From DASWJZ01 sp963846475 (lineage in GTDB: Bacteria > Pseudomonadota > Alphaproteobacteria > Rhizobiales > Afifellaceae): a DNA stretch of 64,000 nucleotides. The stretch covers positions 62,001-126,000 of the forward strand of contig CAWJVZ010000004.1 of the NCBI GenBank assembly GCA_963846475.1, read 5' to 3'. A program made the translations under genes and the position numbers. How positions within the stretch are numbered: position 1 is the stretch's first letter; every line of letters starts with the position of its first letter. A model generated the notes under the pieces. It was not told the origin of the DNA and ran no database searches. It saw only the letters and a program-made list of their open reading frames with translations. Of this stretch, positions 46,454 to 54,570 are shown one piece after another.

Positions 46454-47584
46454 GTGCCGAGCGCAGCCAACACCAGTCTTCTGTCGCATATTGCGTGCCC
46501 GGGCGGCGGCCAGGTCTGGGTCGACGGGACCAATCTCTACATCGGCCATATGCGCTGGCCGAGCGGGACGACGATCGTCGACGTGGCGGATCCGCGCCGT
46601 CCGAAGATCATCGCCCGCATCGACCTGCCGGAGGGCTGGCACTCGCACAAGGTCCGCGTGGCGGACGGCATCATGGTGGTCAACCACGAAAAGCTCGGCG
46701 AGAGAGGCCCGCGCGAGTTCGGCGGCGGCCTCGGCATCTACGACGTGTCGCGCCCGGATGCCCCGAAACTCATCTCCAAATGGAGGACAGCGGGGCGCGG
46801 CGTGCACCGCTACGATTTCGACGGCCGCTACGCCTATATCTCGCCGACCGCCGAGGGCTATGTCGGCAACATCGTGATGATCCTGGATCTTGCCGATCCG
46901 GCGCGTCCCGAGGAGGTGGGGCGCTGGTGGATTCCCGGCCAGTGGCAGAGCGGGGGCGAACCTTATCCCTGGGACGGCTATGTGCCGCCGCGTTGCCACC
47001 ACCCGCTCCGCCAAGGCGACCGGCTCTATGTCAGCTACTGGCATCACGGCTTCTTCATCCTAGACATCGCGGACATGTCGCGGCCACAGGTCGTGGCAGC
47101 GCTGAACTCCAGCCCGTCCTTCCCGCACCCGACCCACACGTGCCTGCCCGTGCCGCAGCCGCTGAAGGGCGGCCGCAGGATCATGGTCGTGGCCGACGAG
47201 GACGTGGCGAAGCTGCGGCCGGCGCCGCCCTCCTTCGCCTGGATCTACGACATCACCGACGAGACCAATCCGCTGCCGATCGCGACCTTTCAGGTGCCCG
47301 GGCTCGATCCGGACGGCGCGCCGCAGCCGCCGATGATGGGGTGCCACCAGCCGTCCGAGCGCTTCGACGGCACGGTCGTCCCTTTCGCCTGGTTCGCGCA
47401 GGGCCTCAGGATGGTGGATATCGCCGATCCTTTCGCGCCGCGCGAGGTCGGCCATTACGTGCCGGACGCGCCGCCTGGAGCGGACATGGCGTCGTCGAAC
47501 GACGTGACGATCGACGACCGCGGTCTCATTTATCTCGTCGATCGGATCGACGGCGTGGACATCATCGAAACGAGCGTGATGTGA
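46454..47584 (+). CDS. LVIVD-repeat beta-propeller protein
   Basis: A 376-residue protein with repeated '(T/L)-x-IVDVADP-x-x-P' units: TTIVDVADPRRPKIIARIDL, IYDVSRPDAPKLISKW, MILDLADPARPEEVGRWW, ILDIADMSRPQVVAAL, IYDITDETNPLPIATF, MVDIADPFAPREVGHY. This is the LVIVD pattern of seven-bladed propellers. No signal peptide is seen and the start is GTG 46454, directly at the end of a palindromic repeat, so the true N-terminus may have been altered. His-rich spots (HSHK, CHHPL, YWHHGF) could bind metal. Function unknown; located between the dioxygenase and RidA genes in the B6 locus, on the same strand. Confidence 0.8.
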   Translation: MPSAANTSLLSHIACPGGGQVWVDGTNLYIGHMRWPSGTTIVDVADPRRPKIIARIDLPEGWHSHKVRVADGIMVVNHEKLGERGPREFGGGLGIYDVSRPDAPKLISKWRTAGRGVHRYDFDGRYAYISPTAEGYVGNIVMILDLADPARPEEVGRWWIPGQWQSGGEPYPWDGYVPPRCHHPLRQGDRLYVSYWHHGFFILDIADMSRPQVVAALNSSPSFPHPTHTCLPVPQPLKGGRRIMVVADEDVAKLRPAPPSFAWIYDITDETNPLPIATFQVPGLDPDGAPQPPMMGCHQPSERFDGTVVPFAWFAQGLRMVDIADPFAPREVGHYVPDAPPGADMASSNDVTIDDRGLIYLVDRIDGVDIIETSVM

Positions 47585-47621
47585 GGGGGAAAGCATTCCG
47601 CTCGGCGCGGGTGGCGCCTTT

Positions 47622-47759
47622 TTCCTCTCCCGGGACGGGAGAGGCCGAGTCCGCGCAAAGCGCGGAGCCGGGTGAGGGTCACCCGAAGCCGCGCACTTTG
47701 TTGGTGACCCTCACCCGCTCGCGTTCCGCGAGTCGGCCTCTCCCGTCCCGGGAGAGGAA
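47622..47759. repeat. Long inverted repeat between the LVIVD and RidA genes
   Basis: The left arm TTCCTCTCCCGGGACGGGAG (47622-) is the inverse of the right arm ending at 47759. Inside, GGGTGAGGGTCACC (47670-47683) pairs with GGTGACCCTCACCC (47703-47716). This is a common Rhizobiales-type palindromic intergenic element, able to form a long cruciform or RNA hairpin. Confidence 0.8.
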
Positions 47760-47836
47760 CAGCCGATCGCAAACGCGATTGCCCTGCCCCGAGAGAGGGG
47801 GAGTCGCGTGTGCTCTGACATGACAGGGACCCAGGC

Positions 47837-48253
47837 ATGAGCGAGAAAAAGGCGGCGGACACGGACGGCAAGCCCCTGCGTTACGCCATCGGCAAGAAGA
47901 ACCCCAACCTGCCGTTCCACCCGGCGGTGCGGGCCGGCGATTTCATCTTCGTCTCCGGCCAGGTCGGCAAGGACGCGGAGGGGAACATGGTCGACGGCAC
48001 GATCGAGGAGGAGACGCAGGCGACCATCGACGCGATCCGCCGCATCCTCGCCGAGGACGGCGCGACGCTCGACGACGTCGTGCGGGTCACCACCTATCTT
48101 CAGGACACGCGCGATTTCGGCCGCTACAACAAGGTGTTCGGGGCGAATTTCACCAATGCGGGCGGCCTCGCCCGCACGACGGTCGAGGCGAAGGCCGTGA
48201 TCAACACCAAGATCGAAATGGATGCGATCGCCTACAAGCCGCTGAAAAAGTAG
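47837..48253 (+). CDS. RidA/YjgF family enamine/imine deaminase
   Basis: A 138-residue protein. RidA fold motifs: HPAVRAGDFIFVSGQVGKD, EEETQATIDAIRRILAEDGA, DDVVRVTTYLQD, and GGLARTTVEAKAV with the conserved Arg that holds the substrate carboxylate. RidA proteins hydrolyse reactive enamines/imines made by PLP enzymes or by ring-opening reactions. In this locus it could act on nitrogen-containing products of pyridine ring cleavage. It has a slightly longer charged N-terminus than RidA of E. coli. It is followed by the GST gene 32 bp on. Confidence 0.88.
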   Translation: MSEKKAADTDGKPLRYAIGKKNPNLPFHPAVRAGDFIFVSGQVGKDAEGNMVDGTIEEETQATIDAIRRILAEDGATLDDVVRVTTYLQDTRDFGRYNKVFGANFTNAGGLARTTVEAKAVINTKIEMDAIAYKPLKK

Positions 48254-48285
48254 AAGCGGGGATGGCAGCGAAACGGGAGGGTTCG

Positions 48286-48909
48286 ATGATCAGAGTGCTG
48301 GGGCGGCAGACCTCGGGGAATGTCCAGAAGGTCTTGTTCATGCTGGACGAGATCGGCGTTCCTTATGCGCGCGAGGATTACGGCCGCCAGTTCGCCAATA
48401 CGCAGACGCCGGAATACCTGTCGCTCAATCCGAACGGCAAGGTTCCGACGCTTGTCGACGGCGACACGGTTATCTGGGAATCGAACACCATCCTGCGCTA
48501 CCTCGCGGCCACGCATGTGCCGCAGCTGACCGGCGCGACGCCGGCCGAGGCGAGCGAGGTGGAGCGCTGGATGGACTGGCTGCTCGCCAGCGTGAACACC
48601 GCCTATGTCGCCGTGTTCAAGGATTCTCAAAAGCCGGCCGAGGAGCGGGCCCCGGAGTTTGCGGCGCAGGCGAAGGAGCTCGCGGCTGCGCTGGCGATCG
48701 CCGACGGGCACCTGCAAGGCAAGGAGTGGTTCGCGCTCGGCCGCATGACCATCGCCGACATCGCGCTTGCGCCGATCTTCAAGCGCTGCCTCGGCTTTCC
48801 CATCGAGCGCCCGGCATTTGCCGCTCTCGACCGCTGGATGGGGGCGATCGCCTCGCGCCCCACGTTCCAGTCGGCGACCGGCGCGAAACCAGCGGCGTCC
48901 GCGGCTTGA
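48286..48909 (+). CDS. Glutathione S-transferase family protein
   Basis: A 207-residue GST. The start at 48286 follows GGGAGGG (in-frame ATG 48262 possible). The N-terminal thioredoxin-like domain has RVLGRQTSGNVQKVLFMLDE with the likely catalytic Ser in QTSGN, cis-Pro in NGKVPTLVDGD and the glutathione-binding WESNTILRYLA. An all-helical C-terminal domain ends with TIADIALAPIFKRC. The Ser-type active site fits theta/beta-like classes. A glutathione-dependent isomerase of a ring-cleavage product is one option, general detoxification another. Confidence 0.85.
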   Translation: MIRVLGRQTSGNVQKVLFMLDEIGVPYAREDYGRQFANTQTPEYLSLNPNGKVPTLVDGDTVIWESNTILRYLAATHVPQLTGATPAEASEVERWMDWLLASVNTAYVAVFKDSQKPAEERAPEFAAQAKELAAALAIADGHLQGKEWFALGRMTIADIALAPIFKRCLGFPIERPAFAALDRWMGAIASRPTFQSATGAKPAASAA

Positions 48910-48997
48910 GGGACAGCATGCATTGCGTCTGGAGCCCACCCGACTTCCCTCACGGGGAGGTGCTCCGTGCAGCGGAGCCACGAACCGCGCACGGACG

Positions 48998-49075
48998 CGT
49001 AGCCCGGATGAAGCGAAGCGCAATCCGGGGATCGGTTGGCAGCCCCGCATTCCGCTTCGCTCCATGCGGGCTACG
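48998..49075. repeat. REP-like palindromic element, copy 1
   Basis: CGTAGCCCGGATGAAGCGAA... (48998-49030) faces CCCCGCATTCCGCTTCGCTC... ending GGGCTACG (49043-49075). The two halves are inverted, and the pair recurs at 51856-51934 in the opposite order. It fills the gap between the GST and FHMPC dehydrogenase genes. Confidence 0.75.
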
Positions 49076-49111
49076 AAGGCCCGCACGGAGGATAAGGCCG
49101 GTGATAAACAG

Positions 49112-50041
49112 ATGCCTTTGAAAGCTGCGTTGATCGGCCTTGGCACGATGGGGCCCGGCATCGCCGCGCGGCTTGCCCGCGGCGGGATTACGGTGCGCGC
49201 GCATGACAAATCGGCCGAGGCGACGGCCCGGGCGCGGACGCAGATCCCCATTGCCGAAGGCGTTCTCGACCGGCTCGGCATTGCCGCCCCGCAGAGCGGC
49301 GCTGGCGCGATCACCTTCCACGACGACCTGGCGAGCGCGGTCGACGGCGCCGATCTCATCATCGAGAACGTGCCGGAGAAGCTGGAGATCAAGGCGGAGG
49401 TCTATCGCGCGCTCGACAGCCTCGTGCCTGCCGATACGATCGTCGCCTCCGACACGTCCGGCCTGCCGATCACCAAGCTGCAGGCCTTCATGTCCAACCC
49501 GGAACGGGTGGTCGGCATGCACTGGTCGAACCCGCCGCACATCATCCCGATGATCGAGGTGATCGCCGGCGAGAAGACGGCGCCGCGGACGGTGGATTTC
49601 GTCGTGCGGCTGATCCGCGAGCTCGATCTGCTGCCGGTCGTGGTGAAGAAGGACGTGCCCGGCTTCGTGGAGAACCGTGTCCTTTACGCCCTCCTGCGCG
49701 AAGCGGTAGCGCTGGTCGAATCCGGCGTCATCGACCCGGACGATCTCGATACCTGCGTCTCCTGGGGGATCGGCTACAAGCTCGGCATCGTCGGGCCGAT
49801 GGCGCTCCTCGACATGGCCGGGCTCGACATCTACGAATCGGTGAGCAGCTTCCTCAACGCCGACCTTTCGACGCGCAGCGACGTGGCGCCCTTCGTGCGC
49901 GAACGCACCGGCGCCGGCAGGCTCGGCATGAAGACGGGCAGCGGCGTCTACAGCTATACGCCCGAAAGCGCCGCGGCGCTGCAGACGGAGCGCGCCGCCC
50001 GCTTCGTCGCAGTCCGCAAGGCGCTCGAGGGGCGGGCATGA
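49112..50041 (+). CDS. FHMPC dehydrogenase (vitamin B6 catabolism; 3-hydroxyacyl-CoA dehydrogenase family)
   Basis: A 309-residue NAD-dependent dehydrogenase starting at ATG 49112. The Rossmann motif is AALIGLGTMGPGIAARLARGG. Family members usually get a 3-hydroxyacyl-CoA dehydrogenase label, but SNPPHIIPMIEVIAGEKTAP, VVVKKDVPGFVENRVLYALL and DDLDTCVSWGIGYK agree closely with what I recall of M. loti 5-formyl-3-hydroxy-2-methylpyridine-4-carboxylate dehydrogenase, and the length is the same. It oxidises the 5-formyl group formed after 4-pyridoxate oxidation. Several other genes of that pathway are present in the window, which supports the specific call. Confidence 0.78.
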   Translation: MPLKAALIGLGTMGPGIAARLARGGITVRAHDKSAEATARARTQIPIAEGVLDRLGIAAPQSGAGAITFHDDLASAVDGADLIIENVPEKLEIKAEVYRALDSLVPADTIVASDTSGLPITKLQAFMSNPERVVGMHWSNPPHIIPMIEVIAGEKTAPRTVDFVVRLIRELDLLPVVVKKDVPGFVENRVLYALLREAVALVESGVIDPDDLDTCVSWGIGYKLGIVGPMALLDMAGLDIYESVSSFLNADLSTRSDVAPFVRERTGAGRLGMKTGSGVYSYTPESAAALQTERAARFVAVRKALEGRA

Positions 50042-50085
50042 CCCGTCTTTTCGCCGCCGCTGCTTTGACTTGCCGCGCCGGCGCG

Positions 50086-50260
50086 GGTCCTCCCCCGTCG
50101 CCTGCGACGGGGGAGGGGGACCATGCGCAGCATGGTGGAGGGGGCAAGTTCAAGCACGGCGGCCGGCATTCGCCCCCTCCACCGTCGCAGCCTGTCCTCG
50201 GGCCGGCCGGAGGCCGGACCCGGGGGGCGGTCCCCCTCCCCCGCTGCGCGGGTGAGGAAC
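50086..50260. repeat. GC-rich palindromic intergenic repeat
   Basis: Contains a local hairpin (CCTCCCCCGTCGC / GCGACGGGGGAGG, about 50089-50116) and a wider inverted pair GGTGGAGGGGGC (50134-50145) with GCCCCCTCCACC (50171-50182). It lies between the FHMPC dehydrogenase and the convergent secreted-protein gene and probably ends both transcripts. Confidence 0.65.
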
Positions 50261-50300
50261 CGGTCGCCGGCCCTTGGCTTACCGGCGCGACCCCGCAAAG

Positions 50301-50747
50301 CTATTGGCAGACGAGCCGGTCGCCTATGGGCGCGCAGGTGAGCTCGATCGGCTCCGGCGGTTCGCCGGCGCGGCGCGCGAGCGGCACCGCGCTGCGCGTC
50401 GTCCAGCTGCGTCCCGCCAGCCCGCACCACAGCGCCTGGACAGGCATGCGAGCCTGCAGCTCGTTCAGGATCGAGACCTCGCCGCTTCTCGGATCGAACC
50501 ACAAAGTCGCCCGCACTGCCTCGTTCGGCCCAGCTTCGCCGAGATCGAGCGAATACCAGTGGGCGATTGCGGCTGAGCAGGCGATGCGCCCCGGTCCCCC
50601 GTTCGTCGCGCTGAAAGGGATGGCGATCGCGCCCTCAGTGCCGCGGACTACCGGCTGCGCCTCTTCGGCGGGCGCGTGCGCGGCGGAGAGAGCCGCGAGC
50701 AGGGCGATGAGGGAAAACACCGGCATCCGCGCAGGTCGCCTTGTCAT
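50301..50747 (-). CDS. Secreted protein of unknown function
   Basis: A 148-residue ORF. ATG 50747 gives MTRRPARMPVFSLIALLAAL, a signal peptide with likely cleavage after AHA (ATG 50726 also possible). The mature part contains GGPGRIACSAAIAHWYSLDL, ATLWFDPRSGEVSILNELQ, MPVQALWCGLAGRSWTTRSA, and ends IELTCAPIGDRLVCQ. Four Cys at even spacing suggest two disulfides in the periplasm. No family is recognised, although the composition is that of conserved Rhizobiales hypothetical proteins. It is convergent with the B6 gene before it and divergent from the BMP transporter. Confidence 0.7.
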   Translation of the reverse strand: MTRRPARMPVFSLIALLAALSAAHAPAEEAQPVVRGTEGAIAIPFSATNGGPGRIACSAAIAHWYSLDLGEAGPNEAVRATLWFDPRSGEVSILNELQARMPVQALWCGLAGRSWTTRSAVPLARRAGEPPEPIELTCAPIGDRLVCQ

Positions 50748-50822
50748 GGAGGTGAAACCCGTGCTCGCCGGCCGCATCAAAACGTTCGTGTAGCATCGAA
50801 AACCAGAAGAGGGAGAACAGGG

Positions 50823-51851
50823 ATGTCCAAAAAATCGGTCTTGATGAGCGTCGGCGCCTTCGCGCTGATCGGCTTTCTGTCGCAGGCGGCGCTGGCCGCG
50901 GAGGTGAAATCCATCGCCATCCTGACGCCCGAGCAGGGCACGGATTTCGGCTGGAACCAGCAGGGCATCGAGGCGGCGAAGGCGGCCGCCGCGAAGGAGG
51001 GCGTCGAGGTCGTTGTCGCCGAGAATCTCGGCTACGGCGACGTGCGCCCGACGCTTCGGGAGCTCGCCGAGGACGGCGCCAGCCTGATCATCGCGCATGC
51101 CAGCGGCTACAACACGGCCGCGCCGGAAATCGGCGCCGAGCTGAACGTGCCGGTGGCGATCGTCGACTCGCCCGACGCGCTGAAGGCGGGGGCGATCGCC
51201 GACTATACGCTGAGCGGCCATGAGGGCGCCTACCTCGCCGGCCGGCTGGCGGCGAAGATGAGCCGCACCGGCACGGTCGGCATCGTCGTCTCCGGCGAGC
51301 CTCCGTCGTGGAACTCGCAGTCGGCCGCCTTCGCCGAAGGGGCCAAGGCGGAGAAGGCCGACATCAACGTCCGTTACGCGGTGATCGGCCCGGCCGCCTA
51401 CAGCGACGCCGCCGGCGGCAAGCGGGTGACGGAATCGCTGATCGCGGCGGGCGCCGACGTCATTTTCGGCCAGGGCAACGGCTCCAGCTTCGGCATGCTC
51501 CAGGCGGTCGAGACCACCAAGGCGACGGACGGCGGCAAAGTCCTGTTCATCGACGTGATCGGCGACAAGACCAGCATCGACAAGGGCAACCTTCTGAGCT
51601 CGGTCGTGTGGGACATGACGCCCGTCTACACCGCGATGATCCAGGATCTAAAGAACGACACGTTCGGCACGAAGAATTATCAGATCGGCCTTGCGGACGA
51701 TTCCGTGCGGCTGCTGAAGACGCCGCAGATCCCGGACGACGTCTGGGCCGAGATCATGGCGATCCGCGACGACATCATCAGCGGCAAGATCAAGGTCGAG
51801 CCCGCCTTCGACGCCGCGGCGGTGCACGAGCGGGTGACCGCGGTCGAATAG
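50823..51851 (+). CDS. BMP-family ABC transporter substrate-binding protein
   Basis: A 342-residue periplasmic protein with signal MSKKSVLMSVGAFALIGFLS...AALA. BMP/PnrA fold landmarks: SIAILTPEQGTDFGWNQQGI at the start, the DVRPTLRELAEDGASLIIAH segment, YLAGRLAAKMSRTGTVGIVV, and GADVIFGQGNGSSFGM. BMP proteins mostly bind nucleosides. Here the gene cluster (BMP, ATPase, two permeases) sits between the FHMPC dehydrogenase gene and the lactonase-transaminase-dehydrogenase genes of B6 catabolism, on the same strand, so pyridoxine, pyridoxal or pyridoxamine is a reasonable candidate ligand. Family certain; ligand inferred. Confidence 0.88.
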   Translation: MSKKSVLMSVGAFALIGFLSQAALAAEVKSIAILTPEQGTDFGWNQQGIEAAKAAAAKEGVEVVVAENLGYGDVRPTLRELAEDGASLIIAHASGYNTAAPEIGAELNVPVAIVDSPDALKAGAIADYTLSGHEGAYLAGRLAAKMSRTGTVGIVVSGEPPSWNSQSAAFAEGAKAEKADINVRYAVIGPAAYSDAAGGKRVTESLIAAGADVIFGQGNGSSFGMLQAVETTKATDGGKVLFIDVIGDKTSIDKGNLLSSVVWDMTPVYTAMIQDLKNDTFGTKNYQIGLADDSVRLLKTPQIPDDVWAEIMAIRDDIISGKIKVEPAFDAAAVHERVTAVE

Positions 51852-51855
51852 CCTT

Positions 51856-51934
51856 CGTAGCCCGCATGGAGCGGAGCGAAATGCGGGACCTTCGCGGATG
51901 ACCCCGGATTCCGCTTCGCTTCATCCGGGCTACG
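51856..51934. repeat. REP-like palindromic element, copy 2, overlapping the ATPase start
   Basis: CGTAGCCCGCATGGAGCGGA... (51856-51888) faces CCCCGGATTCCGCTTCGCTT... ending GGGCTACG (51902-51934). It is the reverse arrangement of 48998-49075. The only ATG available to the BMP ATPase (51898) lies inside it, so residues 2-13 of the predicted protein are repeat-derived. Confidence 0.75.
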
Positions 51935-53488
51935 ACGGACCGCCCGGCGCTCCCATCGTCGAGCTCGTCGGCATAACCAAGCGGTTTCCCGGCGTGGTCG
52001 CCAACGACCGTGTCGATCTGGCGATCCGGCCGGGCGAGGTGCATGTCCTCCTCGGCGAGAACGGGGCGGGCAAGTCGACCCTGGTCGGCATGCTGTCGGG
52101 CCTGCTTCATCCCGACGAAGGCGAGATCCGCGTTGACGGAACGCCGCGGTCGATCGCGTCGCCGCGGCGGGCGCTCGACCTGGGCATCGGCACGGTGTTC
52201 CAGCACGTGATGCTGGTGCCGACGCTCAGCGTCGCCGAGAACATCGCGCTCGGCGGGGCCTGGTGGCGGCGTCCGAACCGCAAAGAACTCGCAGCGCGAG
52301 CTCGCGAAGACCGGCGAGAGCATCGGCGTCGCGGTCGATCCGGACGCCGTCACCGGGTCGCTGTCGCTCGGCGAGCAGCAGCAGGCGGAGATCGTGCGCG
52401 CGCTGATGCGCGGCGGCCGCGTGCTGGTTCTCGACGAGGCGACGGCGATGCTCACGCCGAAAGGCGCCGAGGAGCTCGGCGCGCTGATGCGCCGGCTGGT
52501 GGCGCGCGGCTTCGCGGTCGTCTTCATCACCCACAAGCTGCAGCGAAGCTTTCGCCTATGGCGACCGCATCACCGATCCTGCGGCTCGGCCGAAAGGTCG
52601 GCGAGATCGGGCCGGAGCGCCTGAAGGCGATGGACGAAGCCGCGGCGACCGCCGAGATCGTCCGGCTGATGTTCGGAGCGTTGCCGCCGGGCGAGCGCGG
52701 GTGCGCCGGCCGCGGCTGCCCGCGTCCGCGCCGGCGCACGGGCGAACCGTGCTGGAGGTCAGCGGCCTCGACGTCGACGATGCCCAGGCGGCGGTTCGCG
52801 GCGATCAGCCTCTCCGTCGCGGCGGGCGAGATTCTCGGCATCGCCGGCATCGACGGCAACGGCCAGAAACAGCTCGCCGAAGCGCTGGCCGGCCAGCGGC
52901 CGCGCGGCCGCCGGACAGATCCTCCTGGAAGGCCGGGAGATCCAGCGGCTCGACGTCGGCGCGCGGCGGCGGCTCGGACTTCGCTATGTGACCGACGACC
53001 GGCTGTCGGAGGGCACCGTCGCGAGCTTTCCCGTCGCGACCAATTTTCTGCTGAAGCAGATCGGCGACGCGCCTTTCTGGCAGCGCGGCATCGTGCGCCC
53101 GGCCGCCATCGCCGCACATGCGCGCCGGCTCATCGGCGACTTCGACATCCGCACGCCCGGCGAGGCGACGCCGATCGGGCGGCTTTCCGGCGGCAACATC
53201 CAGAAGGCGCTGCTGGCGCGCGAGCTCTCCGGCCCGGCCAAGGTGGTGATCTTCGCCAAGCCGACCACCGGCCTCGACGTGCAGAACATCGTGGCGACCC
53301 GCCGCCGCATCCTGGCAGCCGCCGAAGCGGGCATCGCCACGATCCTGATCTCCACCGACCTCGACGAGCTGCTGGAGCTCTCCGACCGCATCGCGGTCAT
53401 GTCGCGCGGGCGGCTGGTCGGGACGGTGGCGCGCGGCGACGAGGCCCGGCGGCGGGTCGGCGAGCTGATGGTCGGCATCGCGGCATGA
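51898..53488 (+). CDS. BMP-type ABC transporter ATPase (double domain), about six frameshifts
   Basis: Originally a ~510-residue tandem ATPase of the sugar/nucleoside (RbsA/BmpB) type. Domain 1: Walker A GENGAGKSTLVGML, signature SLSLGEQQQAEIVRAL, Walker B VLVLDEATAMLTP, VVFITHKLQ. Domain 2: LSVAAGEILGIAGIDGNGQK, RLSGGNIQKALLAREL, LISTDLDELLELSD. The motifs lie in different frames. Shifts fall near 52290, 52540, 52576, 52690-52740, 52790 and 52905. The residues between shifts look unmutated, which points to local sequence error, but true decay is possible. The first residues are encoded by a REP-like element. The stop overlaps the next permease start by 4 bp. Confidence 0.8.
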
Positions 53489-54567
53489 CGCAACTGGCGG
53501 AAACCGGGCCGGCGGCGCGCAGGCGGGATCCGGCGGGCGCCGCATGGCTGCGCCCGCTCCTCCTGACGCTCGGCCCGATCCTGGCTGCGCTCGTCGTCTC
53601 GGGCGCGGTGCTGCTCGCGCTCGGCGTCAATCCGCTCCACTATTACGGCTACGTGCTGCAGCGCGGCCTCGTCTCGCCCTCGGGCTTTCAGGCGACGATC
53701 ACGCGTATGGCGCCGCTCTTGCTGATCGCGGCGAGCCTGATCGTCGCCTTCCGCGCCGGCATCTGGAATCTCGGCGGCGACGGGCAGTTCCTGCTCGCCG
53801 CGGTCATCGTCGCCGCCGCCGCGCCGGCGCTCGCGACAATCGTGCCGGTCTGGCTCATGCTGGTGACGTGCCTCGCGCTGGCGGCATTGGTGGGCGCGGT
53901 GTGGTCGGTCCTGCCGGCGCTGCTGCGCGCCTACCAGGGCGTCAACGAGATCATCACCACCCTGATGATGACCTTCCTCGGAGTCTCGCTGGCGAACGTC
54001 CTTGTGAAGCTCGCCTTCCTCGATCCCGCCACCACCGTGCCGCAGACGCGCACGCTGCCGGTCGAGGACCGGCTGCCGCGGCTCTTCGGGACGACGGTGT
54101 CCAGCGGGGTCCTGATCGGGCTCGCCGCGGTGATCGTCGTTCACCTGGTGATGACGCGCACGGCCTTCGGACTGAAGCTGCGAGTGGTCGGCGCCAATGC
54201 GCGCGCCGCCATCCATGCCGGCCTTCCGGTGCCGCGCCTGACGGTCGCCGTCTTCGCCATCTCCGCGGCGCTGGCGGGCCTTGCCGGAGCGGTCGAGATC
54301 CTCGGCGTGCAGGGCAATGTGCGGGCGGACTGGAACCCCGCCTATGGGTTGACCGTGGTCCCGCTGGTTTTCCTGGCGCGCTTCAACGGCTTTGCCTCGA
54401 TCGCCTTCGTTTTCCTGTTTTCGGTCCTGTCGATCGGCGGCGAGAGCGCCGCGCGCCGGCTCGGCGTGCCCAATTTCTTTACGCTCGTGGTCGTGTCGGT
54501 GCTTTTGATCCTGCTGGCGCTCGTCGAGTATGCCGATCACCGTTACCGGCAGACGGTTCGGAGCTGA
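53485..54567 (+). CDS. BMP-type ABC transporter permease 1
   Basis: A 360-residue permease of the BPD_transp_2 type (YufP/NupB-like). ATG 53485 overlaps the ATPase stop. A cytoplasmic N-terminus is followed by 8-10 membrane segments (LLLTLGPILAALVVSGAVLL, LLLIAASLIVAFRAGIWNLG and others). Typical family motifs are FRAGIWNLGGDGQFLLAA, YQGVNEIITTLMMTFLGVSL and LKLRVVGANARAAIHAGLPV. It forms the channel with permease 2. The frame is intact, in contrast to its two neighbours. Confidence 0.9.
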   Translation: MTQLAETGPAARRRDPAGAAWLRPLLLTLGPILAALVVSGAVLLALGVNPLHYYGYVLQRGLVSPSGFQATITRMAPLLLIAASLIVAFRAGIWNLGGDGQFLLAAVIVAAAAPALATIVPVWLMLVTCLALAALVGAVWSVLPALLRAYQGVNEIITTLMMTFLGVSLANVLVKLAFLDPATTVPQTRTLPVEDRLPRLFGTTVSSGVLIGLAAVIVVHLVMTRTAFGLKLRVVGANARAAIHAGLPVPRLTVAVFAISAALAGLAGAVEILGVQGNVRADWNPAYGLTVVPLVFLARFNGFASIAFVFLFSVLSIGGESAARRLGVPNFFTLVVVSVLLILLALVEYADHRYRQTVRS

Positions 54568-54570
54568 GCG

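Larger units (their letters stand above)
44881..46454 (+). repeat. Palindromic intergenic repeat, copy A, split by the IS4 element
   Basis: Outer parts 44881-44922 and 46345-46454 join into one ~150-bp repeat that resembles 58391-58557: GTCATCCTCGG...GAGGACCCAG...GGGTTCTCGGGTCTCCGCTTCGC...CCCGA(A/G)AATGAC...GTACTAG. The start and end parts are inverted copies (GTCATCCTCGG versus CCGA-x-AATGAC). It ends at the GTG start of the LVIVD gene. Confidence 0.75.

Noticed and set aside
51898..54567. An 889-residue open frame joining the ATPase and the first permease
   Set aside because: It joins Walker A of the ATPase to the permease through nonsense Arg/Gly-rich sequence. The ATPase motifs continue in other frames and the permease has its own ATGA start at 53485.
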